DNA of 64,000 nt from an uncultured Acetobacterium sp. (GCF_963664135.1 NZ_OY760905.1:2010736-2074735); one strand, 5' to 3'; positions 31,737 through 40,776 are shown, counted from the first letter of the stretch. Numbers and translations: made by a program. Notes: generated from the sequence alone by a model not told the origin.

Positions 31737-32639
31737 ATGCCACAATACCATCCAACTATCTGTACTACGGCTTTAAATGAACTAAAACGTAAGATTCCCT
31801 ACGGCTGGGATTTGAATATTTACAAAGGCTGCAGTCATGGCTGCTATTATTGCTATGCCATGGGGACCCACGGATTTAGCGGTTTTTCTGATTTCACAAC
31901 TAATATTTCGATCAAAACCAATATTGTCGAAGTCCTCGAAAAACAACTCCGTTCTCCCAATTGGAAACGGGAAATTATCAATATTGGTGGTGTTACCGAC
32001 AGCTATCAACCGGCGGAAGCCAAGTATCAGTTGATGCCGGAGATCCTCAAACTGCTGATTAAGTATAAAACCCCGGCGATTATTTCCACAAAGTCAGATC
32101 TGGTGTTGCGGGATTATGATCTCATCGATGAATTGTCCCGCATCACCTATATCAATGTTGCTGCCACGATTACTACGATGGATGAAGCAATTCGAAAAAA
32201 AATCGAACCCGGAGCGGTCTCTTCCCGAGCCCGTTTCGATATGCTGAAAGCCTTCCGACAAACCAATGCCTCCGTCGGCCATCACTTGATGCCCATTATT
32301 CCGACCCTGACCGATGACTCCGAGACACTGCGAGCCTTATTTGAAGCTGGCAAGGATGCCGGGATTGACTATGTGCTACCTGGAGCACTTTATCTACGGG
32401 GCGCAACCCGGCCGGCCTTTTTCGATTTTATCAAGATCAACTTCCCGGAAAAATATGAAGTGCTTTGGGAACTGTATAAAAAAGGCGGCGCCCCCAAAGC
32501 ATACAAAGATGAACTCTACGGGCGGTTAAACCCGCTTCGTAAATCATATGGCTTATCCAATAGCTATAGCAAACCGATTAAGGAAAAGCTGAAAGTCTAT
32601 CCCGCCACCGAAGAACAGGTTTCGTTTTTAACACCTTAA
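31737..32639 (+). CDS. SplB-like radical SAM protein
   Basis: 300 residues. The radical SAM cluster motif is YKGCSHGCYYCYA (Cys32, Cys36, Cys39), and the rest fits COG1533, the family of spore photoproduct lyase-like radical SAM proteins. The conserved Cys of true spore photoproduct lyase near the C-terminus is not evident, and at 300 residues it is shorter than SplB, so DNA repair is not claimed. AGGGGG ribosome site. It ends 74 bases before the ABC-F leader ORF. Confidence 0.82.
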   Translation: MPQYHPTICTTALNELKRKIPYGWDLNIYKGCSHGCYYCYAMGTHGFSGFSDFTTNISIKTNIVEVLEKQLRSPNWKREIINIGGVTDSYQPAEAKYQLMPEILKLLIKYKTPAIISTKSDLVLRDYDLIDELSRITYINVAATITTMDEAIRKKIEPGAVSSRARFDMLKAFRQTNASVGHHLMPIIPTLTDDSETLRALFEAGKDAGIDYVLPGALYLRGATRPAFFDFIKINFPEKYEVLWELYKKGGAPKAYKDELYGRLNPLRKSYGLSNSYSKPIKEKLKVYPATEEQVSFLTP

Positions 32640-32712
32640 ATCGTGCTACGGGATTGAAATCATCAGAAAAAAGTGTTAGACTATAACCAAAATACGAAAA
32701 GGAGTCGAGAGG

Positions 32713-32733
32713 ATGCGTAATTTATCTTGCTAA
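32713..32733 (+). CDS. Leader peptide MRNLSC of the ABC-F gene
   Basis: Six codons and a stop (ATG at 32713, TAA at 32731), with AAAAGGAG 8 bases upstream, as good a ribosome site as any gene here. The coding bases form one arm of a stem with 32793-32807 (see next entry). Short leader ORFs of this kind let a drug-stalled ribosome switch on ABC-F and Erm genes. Confidence 0.6.
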   Translation: MRNLSC

Positions 32734-32878
32734 CAAACAATTGGAAAGCACTTTCAAACGCAGAGGTTAACCCTCTTGTTTTGGTGCGCTCAAGCAAGAA
32801 AATTACGAGAAAAACACTGCCTCTTTAACATCACCATACTCCTTTGTTTTGGAATTTTTTGTGTTGAACATGATTGAG

Positions 32879-32906
32879 CCGCAGGATAATTTTCTTGCGG
32901 TTTTTT
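32879..32906 (+). terminator. Attenuator terminator hairpin
   Basis: CCGCAGGA (32879-32886) pairs with TCTTGCGG (32893-32900) around a six-base loop, followed by TTTTTT. It lies 46 bases before the ABC-F start codon, so it would cut the message off before the gene. Confidence 0.82.
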
Positions 32907-32951
32907 ACTTGTCAAAGTCCATTGATCGGGCTTTGCTTTGGAGGTACAACC

Positions 32952-34430
32952 ATGTCACAAATCAGCATATCCCATTTAACCTTTAACTACGAAAGCAGTT
33001 ATGAGAATATTTTCGAAGATGTTTCCTTTGCCATTGATACCAATTGGAAATTAGGCTTTATTGGGCGCAATGGCCGGGGAAAAACCACCTTTTTAAAACT
33101 GCTGATGGGTCTATACGACTATTCGGGAGTGATTGCCACAACCGTCAATTTCGATTATTTTCCGTTTGAAATAGCGGATGCTGCTCAGCTTACCCATACT
33201 ATTGTCAATTCAATTCATGAAAACTATGAAACCTGGGAACTGCAGAGGGAATTATCACTACTGAACCTTGACCCCGAACTGCTTAACCGTAGCTTTGAGA
33301 CTCTGAGCCGGGGTGAACAAACCAAGATATTACTGGCGGCTTTATTTCTAAAACCCAATCAGTTTCTGTTAATCGACGAACCTACCAACCATTTGGATCT
33401 GGAAGGCCGTCAAATTGTCAGCGCATATTTAAGTAAAAAGTCCGGATTTATTCTGGTTTCTCATGATCGAAGCTTTCTTGATAATTGTGTGGATCACGTT
33501 TTGTCTATTAACAAGATGAACATCAATGTCCAAAAAGGCAACTATTCTACCTGGCTCTTTAATAAGGCGCGGCAGGATCAGTTTGAGCTGGATCAGAATA
33601 AGAAACTCAAACAGGAAATTGGCCAACTGAAAACAGCGGCTAAACGAACTGAAAACTGGTCCAATCAGGTTGAAAAATCCAAAAAGAACCAACGGGTCGC
33701 GGGACTTCGTCCGGACCGGGGACATATCGGCCATCAGGCAGCAAAAATGATGAAGCGATCCAAATCACTGGAAAAACGGCAGCATAAAAGTATTCAAGAA
33801 AAAGAAAAGCTGCTAAAAAACATTGACTGGGCCGATGCACTTCAGATTAAACCCCTTTATTACCAGAAAGACCGGCTGGCTTCAGCAAGCAATCTGTCGA
33901 TTTTCTATGACCGCTGTCCGGTTCTTGAGCATCTCAGTTTCGAGATCAATCAGGGCGATCGCATCGCTATTGTGGGAAAAAACGGTTCCGGTAAATCCAG
34001 TCTACTCAAACTACTCCTGGGCGAACCCATCCGCTTTGATGGCAGCCTGAACCTGAGCAGTCAGCTGAAGATTTCGCATATACCGCAGGACACCGACTGC
34101 CTTTGCGGTGATCTGCGCTACTATGCCCACTGTGAAAAGATTGACGAAAGTTTGTTTAAAACCATCCTGCGAAAGCTCGGTTTTAGTCGGGAACAGTTTG
34201 AAAAAAATATGGCGGACTTTAGTGAGGGGCAGAAAAAGAAGGTTTTTCTGGCTCGCAGCCTGTGCCAGTCCGCCCACTTATATTTGTGGGATGAACCACT
34301 TAACTATATCGATGTGCTCTCCCGAATGCAGATTGAAGAACTTTTGCTGCAAACCCCGCCAACCATGGTCTTTGTGGAACATGACCGTTCCTTTATCGAT
34401 CGCCTAGCCACAAAAATTATTGAATTATAA
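32952..34430 (+). CDS. ABC-F ribosome protection protein, Lsa/CplR-like
   Basis: 492 residues, two ATPase domains and no membrane segment. Domain 1: Walker A GRNGRGKT (38-45), LSRGEQ (118-123), IDEPTNHLD (141-149). A long charged linker (about 200-290) is the antibiotic resistance domain. Domain 2: Walker A GKNGSGKS (342-349), FSEGQKKK and LWDEPLNYID. The opening (ISHLTFNYESSYENIFEDVSF...WKLGFIGRNGRGKTTFLKLL) is the pattern of Lsa and clostridial CplR proteins, which displace lincosamides, pleuromutilins and streptogramin A from the ribosome. Start ATG 32952 behind GGAGG; an in-frame extension upstream would run through the terminator. Confidence 0.88.
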   Translation: MSQISISHLTFNYESSYENIFEDVSFAIDTNWKLGFIGRNGRGKTTFLKLLMGLYDYSGVIATTVNFDYFPFEIADAAQLTHTIVNSIHENYETWELQRELSLLNLDPELLNRSFETLSRGEQTKILLAALFLKPNQFLLIDEPTNHLDLEGRQIVSAYLSKKSGFILVSHDRSFLDNCVDHVLSINKMNINVQKGNYSTWLFNKARQDQFELDQNKKLKQEIGQLKTAAKRTENWSNQVEKSKKNQRVAGLRPDRGHIGHQAAKMMKRSKSLEKRQHKSIQEKEKLLKNIDWADALQIKPLYYQKDRLASASNLSIFYDRCPVLEHLSFEINQGDRIAIVGKNGSGKSSLLKLLLGEPIRFDGSLNLSSQLKISHIPQDTDCLCGDLRYYAHCEKIDESLFKTILRKLGFSREQFEKNMADFSEGQKKKVFLARSLCQSAHLYLWDEPLNYIDVLSRMQIEELLLQTPPTMVFVEHDRSFIDRLATKIIEL

Positions 34431-34460
34431 ATAAGAACGCATTACAAAAGGAGTAACACC

Positions 34461-35117
34461 ATGCATATACGACCAAAACCCTGGGCTCGTCCCGAACTGG
34501 AGGCCTGTGGATTTTTTCAGGCCTATCCCCCGGATCATTTGGGACAATGGCAACAGTTATTTAAAAAAAAGCAGCCCCTTCATATCGAATTGGGCTGCGG
34601 AAAAGGAACCTTTATTGCGGCGTTGGGCAGCCGCCATCCAGAGATCAACTATCTGGCCATTGATCTGATTGACGCCGTGCTGGGTTTGACAAAACGCAAT
34701 ATTGAATCTACTTATTCAAACACCAATCAATCTGTTGATAACGTCCAGATCATGTCCTGGGACATTGAACGCATTGACACTATCCTCTCCTCAGAGGATG
34801 GTGTCGAGCGGATTTACATTAATTTCTGTAATCCCTGGCCGCGCCGCCGCTACCAGAAAAAACGTCTGACTCATAGCAAACATCTGATAAAATATAAGAA
34901 ACTCTTATCAGAAAACGGGGAAATCTATTTTAAGACCGACAATGATGAACTGTTTGCCGACTCCATAAACTATTTTGAAGCAGCCGGTTTTACCATCACC
35001 ACCCTGATCCCCGATCTTCACGCCACGGACTACCCGGACAATATTGAAACCGAGCACGAAAAAATGTATGCTGAGCAGGGGATTAAGATTAAATTTTTGA
35101 TCGCTAAAATCAGTTAG
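34461..35117 (+). CDS. trmB: tRNA (guanine-N7-)-methyltransferase
   Basis: 218 residues. The SAM-binding ELGCGKGTFI, the family signature FCNPWPRRRYQKKRLTH, and the C-terminal TDNDELFADS/TEHEKMYAEQG identify TrmB, which makes m7G46 in tRNA. It starts 30 bases after the ABC-F stop with an AAAGGAG site and is likely co-transcribed with it. Confidence 0.94.
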   Translation: MHIRPKPWARPELEACGFFQAYPPDHLGQWQQLFKKKQPLHIELGCGKGTFIAALGSRHPEINYLAIDLIDAVLGLTKRNIESTYSNTNQSVDNVQIMSWDIERIDTILSSEDGVERIYINFCNPWPRRRYQKKRLTHSKHLIKYKKLLSENGEIYFKTDNDELFADSINYFEAAGFTITTLIPDLHATDYPDNIETEHEKMYAEQGIKIKFLIAKIS

Positions 35118-35126
35118 TCTTAACTT

Positions 35127-35603
35127 TTAGAAGTTAAACTCATCTTCCCAATTAAAGTTTCCAGACCCTTCAACACTTTTAGGCCAATGATCGCACCAGC
35201 TCGGCACCTTGGGATTTTCTACCCGATCCAGACTAGGGGTATAAGGTTTGATATCCAGCACCGGGGTGCCATCATTGGCGTCAATATATGGGATCCTGAT
35301 GATACCTTTTTGATAGTCGATCTCCAGCACCGAAACCGGGGTTAAGGCAATGGGATTGGGCCGAAGCGGAGATCGGGTGGCAAATACCCCCATCACCTCC
35401 GGGGCCTGCTTGTAGGGCTGGGACCCAGAGAGAAGCTTCCTTGCATCTTCGTTGTCAAACTCACTGAACCACCAGAAAACATTGATGTGAGAAAATCCGT
35501 CCAGTCCTTCCAGCCCTTCACAATAGGCCTCTTCTAGTTCAATAAAGATGTTCTCACCCTGAACACGAATTGCGCCAATTGGTTTTACATAACCTTGTTC
35601 CAT
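35127..35603 (-). CDS. tRNA-methyltransferase O-like protein (TrmO/UPF0066)
   Basis: 158 residues, close to a single TrmO_N domain (PF01980). Seen: an N-terminal PIGAIR, a GLEGLDGFSHINVFWWF core, FATRSPLRPNPIALTPVSVLEID and LDIKPYTP. E. coli TrmO (235 residues) N6-methylates t6A37 in tRNA; this short form lacks its C-terminal domain, as many clostridial members do. Convergent with trmB, with only 9 bases between the stops. Confidence 0.85.
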   Translation of the reverse strand: MEQGYVKPIGAIRVQGENIFIELEEAYCEGLEGLDGFSHINVFWWFSEFDNEDARKLLSGSQPYKQAPEVMGVFATRSPLRPNPIALTPVSVLEIDYQKGIIRIPYIDANDGTPVLDIKPYTPSLDRVENPKVPSWCDHWPKSVEGSGNFNWEDEFNF

Positions 35604-35925
35604 TTGCTTACCTCCATGATTGTATCATCAATTTTTTTATACCTTTATCATAGACCCTGACACCATGTGAGAGTCAATAAAAAATATAATTTATTGATTG
35701 GAAGAAAGCACATCTGCTAAACTTAAACGATTATTTCCTGATGGCATGTTTAATTGCATCCGCAAATATTTAATTTGTTGCTCAGCTGTTCCATTGACAC
35801 CATCAACCGCCTACTTTATACTGTATATTAACGTAAAGTCTGGAAAAACCAGATTATTATTAGATACTTTTGTTATTAACCGGATCGCACTATTGATTTC
35901 AACGTTTTTTTTAGGAGGCATACTT
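35604..35925. other. Intergenic region before the DUF3784 gene
   Basis: An open frame continues upstream of the DUF3784 start to a TTG at 35698, but that start has no ribosome site and the 76 extra residues match no pattern I know. I see no other gene; the stretch presumably holds the divergent trmO and DUF3784 promoters. Confidence 0.45.
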
Positions 35926-36267
35926 ATGGTTACAAATGATGTATGGGCTGTCTTTTGTCTTGTCTTGGCAACCATTTTTATATTGTTGGCACTTGTTTTT
36001 GCACTGTTAAAAGAAAAGGCTGCTATCCTTATTAGTGGCTTCAACACATTGCCCAAAGAACTCCGCGTAAAATATGACACCCGGCAGATGAGCAAAGATA
36101 TGCGAAATCAATTTGTCTTATGGACGATCGTCTTATTATCCGGGGCAATTCTTTCTCATTTCATCAGTTTCTATTTTGCCTTAGCTGCTTCAGTCCTTTG
36201 GCTGTTTCTCTTTTTAAAAGAAGTTCATTTCGATATTGACAAAGCTTTTGATCGTTACCTGAAATAG
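35926..36267 (+). CDS. DUF3784-like small membrane protein
   Basis: 113 residues with three hydrophobic segments (about 5-30, 62-80, 82-100). The motif SGFNTLPKELRVKYDTRQMSKDM after the first segment is the GYNTxSKEExxKYD hallmark of DUF3784 proteins. Start ATG 35926 is chosen for the TAGGAGG site 7 bases upstream. Function unknown. It stands alone between trmO and the MerR gene. Confidence 0.72.
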   Translation: MVTNDVWAVFCLVLATIFILLALVFALLKEKAAILISGFNTLPKELRVKYDTRQMSKDMRNQFVLWTIVLLSGAILSHFISFYFALAASVLWLFLFLKEVHFDIDKAFDRYLK

Positions 36268-36304
36268 CACCACTTTGATTTATATCGATCCCATATTTTT
36301 TCGC

Positions 36305-37126
36305 TCACACTTTTTCCAGTTCAATTTGAATTTCGGTCAGATAGTGAGCCGGGTTTTCTTCATTCCAGGAGCCCCGGTGACAGATTTGCCGGTTTTTTCC
36401 TTTCATTTTAAGCTCGGCATGTTCAGTCAACCAATAGGCCAGGGAGCAAAAAGCCCCAGATATATTTTCGTAGGGACCATAAACCATCGTACAGGCCATC
36501 ATCTCCACCACTTCTGTTTTTCTGTAGCACAGCGGTTCATCTACAGCCACAGCCTTTGTAACCACCACGCAGACCTCCACATCCACATCGGCTTCCTTAA
36601 ACTCATTATCGTGATAAACAGCAAAGCACTGTTCGGTTATTGGCAGCTCGATTTTACACTTGTCTATTAATTCTGTCAGTTCTTGCCAAAGCATTCCCTC
36701 ACAAAAATAATTTGCTATCACCCGCCGCAGTGAAATAACCAGGTACGAAGGAATCTGCTTAATGGTAAAGTTGTAGCGAATACCGATTTCATCTTTTTTT
36801 ATGCTATCCAAAGCCGTTTCGATTTTGTTTAGCTTTTCCTGTTCTTGTTCCAGCGATCGCTGTACTTCGATTTGTTTGTTTTTTAATTGATCGGCCATAA
36901 AATCTCCGCTCCAATGATCCAGTGCAACCCTGATTTCTGAAACTGTATAGCCAATATCTCGCAAGAAGATAATCTTTTGCAGCCTCGGAATTTGTTCTAC
37001 CGAATAAAGGCGATAGCCAGTAAAAGGATCCGTCTGAGCCGGTTTTAATAAGTCATTTTCATCATAGTAGCGGAGCATCCGAATGGATACCTGAGTTAAT
37101 TTAGAGACCTCTCCTATTTTAAACAT
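36305..37126 (-). CDS. MerR-family regulator with GyrI-like effector domain
   Basis: 273 residues. MerR DNA-binding domain (1-70; FKIGEVSKLTQVSIRMLRYYDENDLLKPAQTDPFTGYRLYS), a dimerising coiled coil (about 78-115) and a C-terminal GyrI-like effector domain (about 120-273), as in BltR/BmrR multidrug sensors. It acts by untwisting promoters with long spacers. No efflux gene is adjacent, so its target is elsewhere or itself. AGGAGG site before ATG. Confidence 0.88.
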   Translation of the reverse strand: MFKIGEVSKLTQVSIRMLRYYDENDLLKPAQTDPFTGYRLYSVEQIPRLQKIIFLRDIGYTVSEIRVALDHWSGDFMADQLKNKQIEVQRSLEQEQEKLNKIETALDSIKKDEIGIRYNFTIKQIPSYLVISLRRVIANYFCEGMLWQELTELIDKCKIELPITEQCFAVYHDNEFKEADVDVEVCVVVTKAVAVDEPLCYRKTEVVEMMACTMVYGPYENISGAFCSLAYWLTEHAELKMKGKNRQICHRGSWNEENPAHYLTEIQIELEKV

Positions 37127-37294
37127 CTATACCTCCTAAATAAAACACTGAACAATTATATAAATTAGCTATTAAAGAGTCTACACTGGTAAAAATCAAC
37201 TCCAGTAGTGGATCAACTCCCAGTATCATCATCAAAATCACTTTCATCTTATAGAATTATATTATCATATCTTAAACATGTTTTCCTTCATAAA

Positions 37295-37339
37295 AAAATC
37301 CCGGAACAGATTCTAAAAAAGAATTTGTTTCGGGATTTT
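37295..37339 (-). terminator. Terminator of the DedA-family gene
   Basis: AAAATCCCGGAACAGATTC pairs with GAATTTGTTTCGGGATTTT (two mismatches), 19 bases after the DedA stop on the minus strand. Confidence 0.82.
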
Positions 37340-37358
37340 ATTTTCAATTGTTGATTGT

Positions 37359-38009
37359 TTAATCACAGGCATTAGCACTTTTTCGTTCTCTGACAACGGC
37401 GATAATAGCGGGTAACACCGAGATGACAATGATCGCAATGAGTACAAACGTGAAGTTATCTTTGACAATGGGCACATTTCCGAACAGGAATCCGCCGGTT
37501 AAAAATAATCCCACCCATAAAAAAGCACCAAAGATGTTGTAAAAAACAAATTTGGTAAAATTCATTTCACCCATTCCCGCGACAAATGGTACAAAAGTCC
37601 GGATGATCGGAATAAATCGTCCGATGACGATTGTCATCGCACCATGTTTTTCATAGAATTTATGAGCTTTGATAATATATTCTTTTTTAACAAACTTATT
37701 TTTTCCTTTTTCCAGAATGGTATTGCCGATTTTTTTGCCGATGAAATAATTAACAGCATCGCCCACCACTGCGGCGACAAAAAAGGTTGTGAAAAAAGCA
37801 AACACATTCAGTGACCCCATGGCTGACAGTGCCCCAGCTGCAAATATCAGGGAATCCCCTGGTAAAAAGGGTGTGACCACCAAACCGGTTTCACAAAAAA
37901 CGATCAGGAATAAAAATAAGTAGGTCCAGAGACCATAGTTTTGGATGATTCCATAAAGGGATTCATCTAAATGTAATATAAAATTAATAAAATTTATGAT
38001 GATGTCCAT
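37359..38009 (-). CDS. DedA family membrane protein
   Basis: 216 residues, about five hydrophobic segments. The DedA/SNARE-associated signature is present: ETGLVVTPFLPGDSLIFAAG, then a FYEKHGAMTIVIGRFIPIIRTFVPFVAGMGEM stretch. Recent work assigns DedA proteins to recycling of undecaprenyl phosphate or phosphatidylethanolamine flipping; which one applies here is unknown. Monocistronic. Confidence 0.9.
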   Translation of the reverse strand: MDIIINFINFILHLDESLYGIIQNYGLWTYLFLFLIVFCETGLVVTPFLPGDSLIFAAGALSAMGSLNVFAFFTTFFVAAVVGDAVNYFIGKKIGNTILEKGKNKFVKKEYIIKAHKFYEKHGAMTIVIGRFIPIIRTFVPFVAGMGEMNFTKFVFYNIFGAFLWVGLFLTGGFLFGNVPIVKDNFTFVLIAIIVISVLPAIIAVVRERKSANACD

Positions 38010-38167
38010 GTATTTCTCCTTGTAATTATTTATGTTTTTTCAATCAAATTTTGTTATCTATGATGTTTATTGTTTCGAATTCCTTTCTCACCTTTAAACC
38101 ATTATACACATTTTACATAATATTACATTAAGGTTTAACGGTGAGATCCTGCTCTTGTTTTTTATTT

Positions 38168-38509
38168 CTAAACAAAAACCAGTTGAACCAGGATCATATA
38201 CGCAAGTGTTCCGCCACCAATGCTCAGCAGATTATTCCGTTTCCAGATGTGCAACAGTGCCACAATTCCAACCGAAATAAACTCGGGAAACCCATGGGGT
38301 GGCGTCATAAAACTTACCCCTTTTAAACAATAAACAACAAGAATGGCAATCACGGCGGCCGGGAGCAGATCGCCTAATGTTTTTACCAAAGCCGGCACTT
38401 CTTTCCCTCCGCCAAATAGCGCAAAGGGCAAAAAACGGGTTGCAAAGGTACAGGCGGCCACGACCAGAATAACTAGTAAGGGGGTTAAAAATGCTGAACT
38501 CATTGGCAT
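38168..38509 (-). CDS. azlD: AzlD family branched-chain amino acid exporter subunit
   Basis: 113 residues, four short hydrophobic segments, with the AzlD pattern CTFATRFLPFALFGG and the partner gene upstream overlapping by 10 bases. AzlCD exports branched-chain amino acids and some analogues. The ATG lies inside the end of azlC, so translation is coupled. Confidence 0.86.
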   Translation of the reverse strand: MPMSSAFLTPLLVILVVAACTFATRFLPFALFGGGKEVPALVKTLGDLLPAAVIAILVVYCLKGVSFMTPPHGFPEFISVGIVALLHIWKRNNLLSIGGGTLAYMILVQLVFV

Positions 38510-39204
38510 ACTTCCTGACTTTCACCTTGTTTAATGCTGTTCCTGAAGACCAGCAGTAAGCAAACCGAGGCAATCAGTGCCGGTAAAATAAAAGCACTGG
38601 CGCCAAATATAAAGAGCGACGTCACGCCGCAAATCATCCCCACAATGGCCGGGATGTGCGACTGATAACTGTACCATTGCTCTATAAAAATAACAACAAA
38701 GAGAGCAGTCATGGCAAAATCAATACCGGTGGTGTCAAAGCCGATAAAGCTTCCAATGATGGCCCCCAGGGTACAGCCGATAATCCAGTAGCTCTGATCC
38801 AAAGCCGCAACGGTAAAGAATACCTGTTTTTCGTTAAGTTCTTTGGGTATATTCATTCCACACAAAAGCGAGTAGGTTTCATCCGTTAAAGAAAAAATCA
38901 TGTACCAGCCCCACTTCCCCATTGCCTTGAATTTCTCAATAAAGGATAAGCCATAAAAGATATGACGACTTTGCACCGATAGGGTTAGAATAATCAGTGA
39001 TAACAGACCCATCCCGCCACCCAGTAATCCGATTAGCACAAACTGCATCGACCCGGCATAAATAATCAGGCTGATGAAGAAGGCCCAGATAAAATTATAG
39101 CCTGCTTTTTCAAGAAGAATGCCAAAGGCAATGCCCATAAAGATATAGCCGAATAAAACGGGCAGGGTTTGAATAAATGCATATTTTAGCGTTTCTTTTT
39201 TCAT
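38500..39204 (-). CDS. azlC: AzlC family branched-chain amino acid exporter subunit
   Basis: 234 residues, about six to seven membrane helices. Typical AzlC features are LPVLFGYIFMGIAFGILLEKAGY at the start, SMQFVLIGLL, and the LSVQSRHIFYGLSF and DETYSLL motifs. Large subunit of the AzlCD exporter. It ends within azlD and starts 6 bases after the HAD gene, giving a three-gene operon on the minus strand. Confidence 0.9.
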   Translation of the reverse strand: MKKETLKYAFIQTLPVLFGYIFMGIAFGILLEKAGYNFIWAFFISLIIYAGSMQFVLIGLLGGGMGLLSLIILTLSVQSRHIFYGLSFIEKFKAMGKWGWYMIFSLTDETYSLLCGMNIPKELNEKQVFFTVAALDQSYWIIGCTLGAIIGSFIGFDTTGIDFAMTALFVVIFIEQWYSYQSHIPAIVGMICGVTSLFIFGASAFILPALIASVCLLLVFRNSIKQGESQEVCQ

Positions 39205-39210
39205 GCTTAC

Positions 39211-40059
39211 CTACTTAGTTTCTATTTTTTCATTGATGATAAACTTATAAATGGCTTCAGCTACGCCATCTTGATCATTAGTTGAAACAATATGCGTCGC
39301 AAGCTCGTTAATCGAATCTCTAGCATTCCCCATGGCTATTTTCAGTGGTCCGTGAACCTCAAACATTTCCTTGTCATTGTCACTGTCGCCAATAACCAGT
39401 ACGTCTTCTGGCTCAATCTCTAAATACTCACACAGTTTGATTAAACCAAAGCCCTTATCCACACCGGTCGGAATACACTCAACACAATAGTTCATCGGCC
39501 GAATCACTTCCACCCCATAAATCATGCCGACTTTTTCCATGAGTTCATCCAGTAGCATATAATTTGTTGATGATATTACAAATTTACTAATCCCCAACTC
39601 TTTATGATCGACATAAGCTTGTACATCCGTTACCACAATCTGTTTCTCTTTAAACTCATCCACATGGGCTTGAGCCCAACCTGACCTGTCCATCCAGGAA
39701 AAAGATTTTTCAGTGCAAACACAGCCCTTACTGGTAAACGCCTGCCAAAATATTTCATCATAGGGTTCAACAATCCTCAAAAATTCTTTAATATTGTCGC
39801 TATTTAAGTCAACTTCATGAATGATCTTTTCATTTTTAAAATCCTTTATCACACCACCGCTACCGGAAATGAGATAATCTGTAGCACCAATTGCCTGGGC
39901 AAAAAAGAAGGCTTCACTATCAATCCGCCCGGTGGCTACCACCGGGATAATTCCCATACTTATCGCTTTCCTAAACGCCTGAATATTTTTATCTGAAATT
40001 GTGTTGGCACTATTTAACAGGGTACCATCCAAATCAGTCACGATCATTTTTATAGTCAT
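39211..40059 (-). CDS. Cof-type HAD hydrolase
   Basis: 282 residues, HAD superfamily with the C2b cap. Motif I VTDLDGTLLN near residue 8, motif II VATGR, motif III Lys in the middle and motif IV GDSDNDKEMFEV. Cof-type enzymes dephosphorylate sugar phosphates, FMN or pyridoxal phosphate; the substrate here cannot be read. First gene of the HAD-azlC-azlD operon. Confidence 0.88.
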   Translation of the reverse strand: MTIKMIVTDLDGTLLNSANTISDKNIQAFRKAISMGIIPVVATGRIDSEAFFFAQAIGATDYLISGSGGVIKDFKNEKIIHEVDLNSDNIKEFLRIVEPYDEIFWQAFTSKGCVCTEKSFSWMDRSGWAQAHVDEFKEKQIVVTDVQAYVDHKELGISKFVISSTNYMLLDELMEKVGMIYGVEVIRPMNYCVECIPTGVDKGFGLIKLCEYLEIEPEDVLVIGDSDNDKEMFEVHGPLKIAMGNARDSINELATHIVSTNDQDGVAEAIYKFIINEKIETK

Positions 40060-40248
40060 CTTCTTATTTTTACTCCGTTTCCTTAATTTTTCTTAATTCA
40101 AGCATTTATTATAACATATTTTTTTTGCTAAACCTTTTCAATTTCATTTTTTTCTTGCATCTTGACTATTTTAGGTTATACTAGGAATACTTAACTTGGA
40201 TTAACTATTATCCTGCTTAAATATTAATCTATGAAAGGAGCTTCTAAA

Positions 40249-40776
40249 TTGAATAATACCGGACACGAACTCTTCCAGGCATTTCATCGCATTAAAAAAT
40301 CGAGTATGGGTCGAATCCATAAAGACCTTATGCAAAATCTTAAACCCCACGAATTTTTTATGTTAACGACTTTAAAAAATTTACGTGATGACCAAAAAAA
40401 GGAGGCTGAATTAAATCAAACCCCACTGGCCCCAGGAGTTAAAATATCTGAACTCAGCCGCGTCTCTTCAATTTCAATGCCTGGCGTTTCCCAAACTATT
40501 TCGACACTGGAAAAACTCGGTTACGTCTGCCGTACCGCCTCACAATCAGATCGACGTTTGGTTTATGTTAATCTTACCGAAAAAGGTCAAACAATGGAGG
40601 CTGACGTCTCCAATACCTGCTTTCAACTCTATGAAGATGCTGCCACTATTTTAGGGGCATCTGACACCTTATCCCTAATTCATTTATTAGACAAATTAAC
40701 GCTCGCCTTTGATCAGATTGATCAAAAAAAATGCGCCCTAAAACAGAATGAAACAAAAGAAAGGAAAACACCATGA
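40249..40776 (+). CDS. MarR-family regulator of the ABC exporter
   Basis: 175 residues, winged-helix MarR fold (SELSRVSSISMPGVSQTISTLEKLGYVCRTASQSDRRLVYVNLTEKG). I start at TTG 40249: the ATG at 40231 contains the AAAGGAG site that serves this TTG at 8 bases. Its stop overlaps the exporter start (ATGA), so the regulator and both ABC genes form one operon, presumably autorepressed. The ligand is unknown. Confidence 0.87.
   Translation: MNNTGHELFQAFHRIKKSSMGRIHKDLMQNLKPHEFFMLTTLKNLRDDQKKEAELNQTPLAPGVKISELSRVSSISMPGVSQTISTLEKLGYVCRTASQSDRRLVYVNLTEKGQTMEADVSNTCFQLYEDAATILGASDTLSLIHLLDKLTLAFDQIDQKKCALKQNETKERKTP

Larger units (their letters stand above)
32713..32906 (+). promoter_or_regulatory. 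Transcription attenuator of the ABC-F gene
   Basis: Three mutually exclusive segments. Segment 1 (32716-32731, in the leader ORF) pairs with segment 2 (32793-32807, AGCAAGAAAATTACG) with one bulged base. Segment 2 can instead pair over 12 perfect bases (32794-32805) with segment 3 (32887-32898, TAATTTTCTTGC). Segment 3 is the loop and 3' arm of an intrinsic terminator at 32879-32906. With a ribosome stalled on the leader, segment 1 is hidden, 2 pairs with 3 and the terminator cannot form. Confidence 0.75.

Noticed and set aside
31737-32639. True spore photoproduct lyase
   Set aside because: Radical SAM core is of that family, but the protein is shorter and the conserved C-terminal Cys is not evident.
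32874-32951. In-frame N-terminal extension of the ABC-F protein
   Set aside because: It would translate the terminator hairpin region and lacks a ribosome site. The family starts at MSQISISHL.
35698-35925. Longer 189-residue version of the DUF3784 protein
   Set aside because: TTG start with no ribosome site; the added 76 residues do not fit the family, while ATG 35926 has a TAGGAGG site at good spacing.
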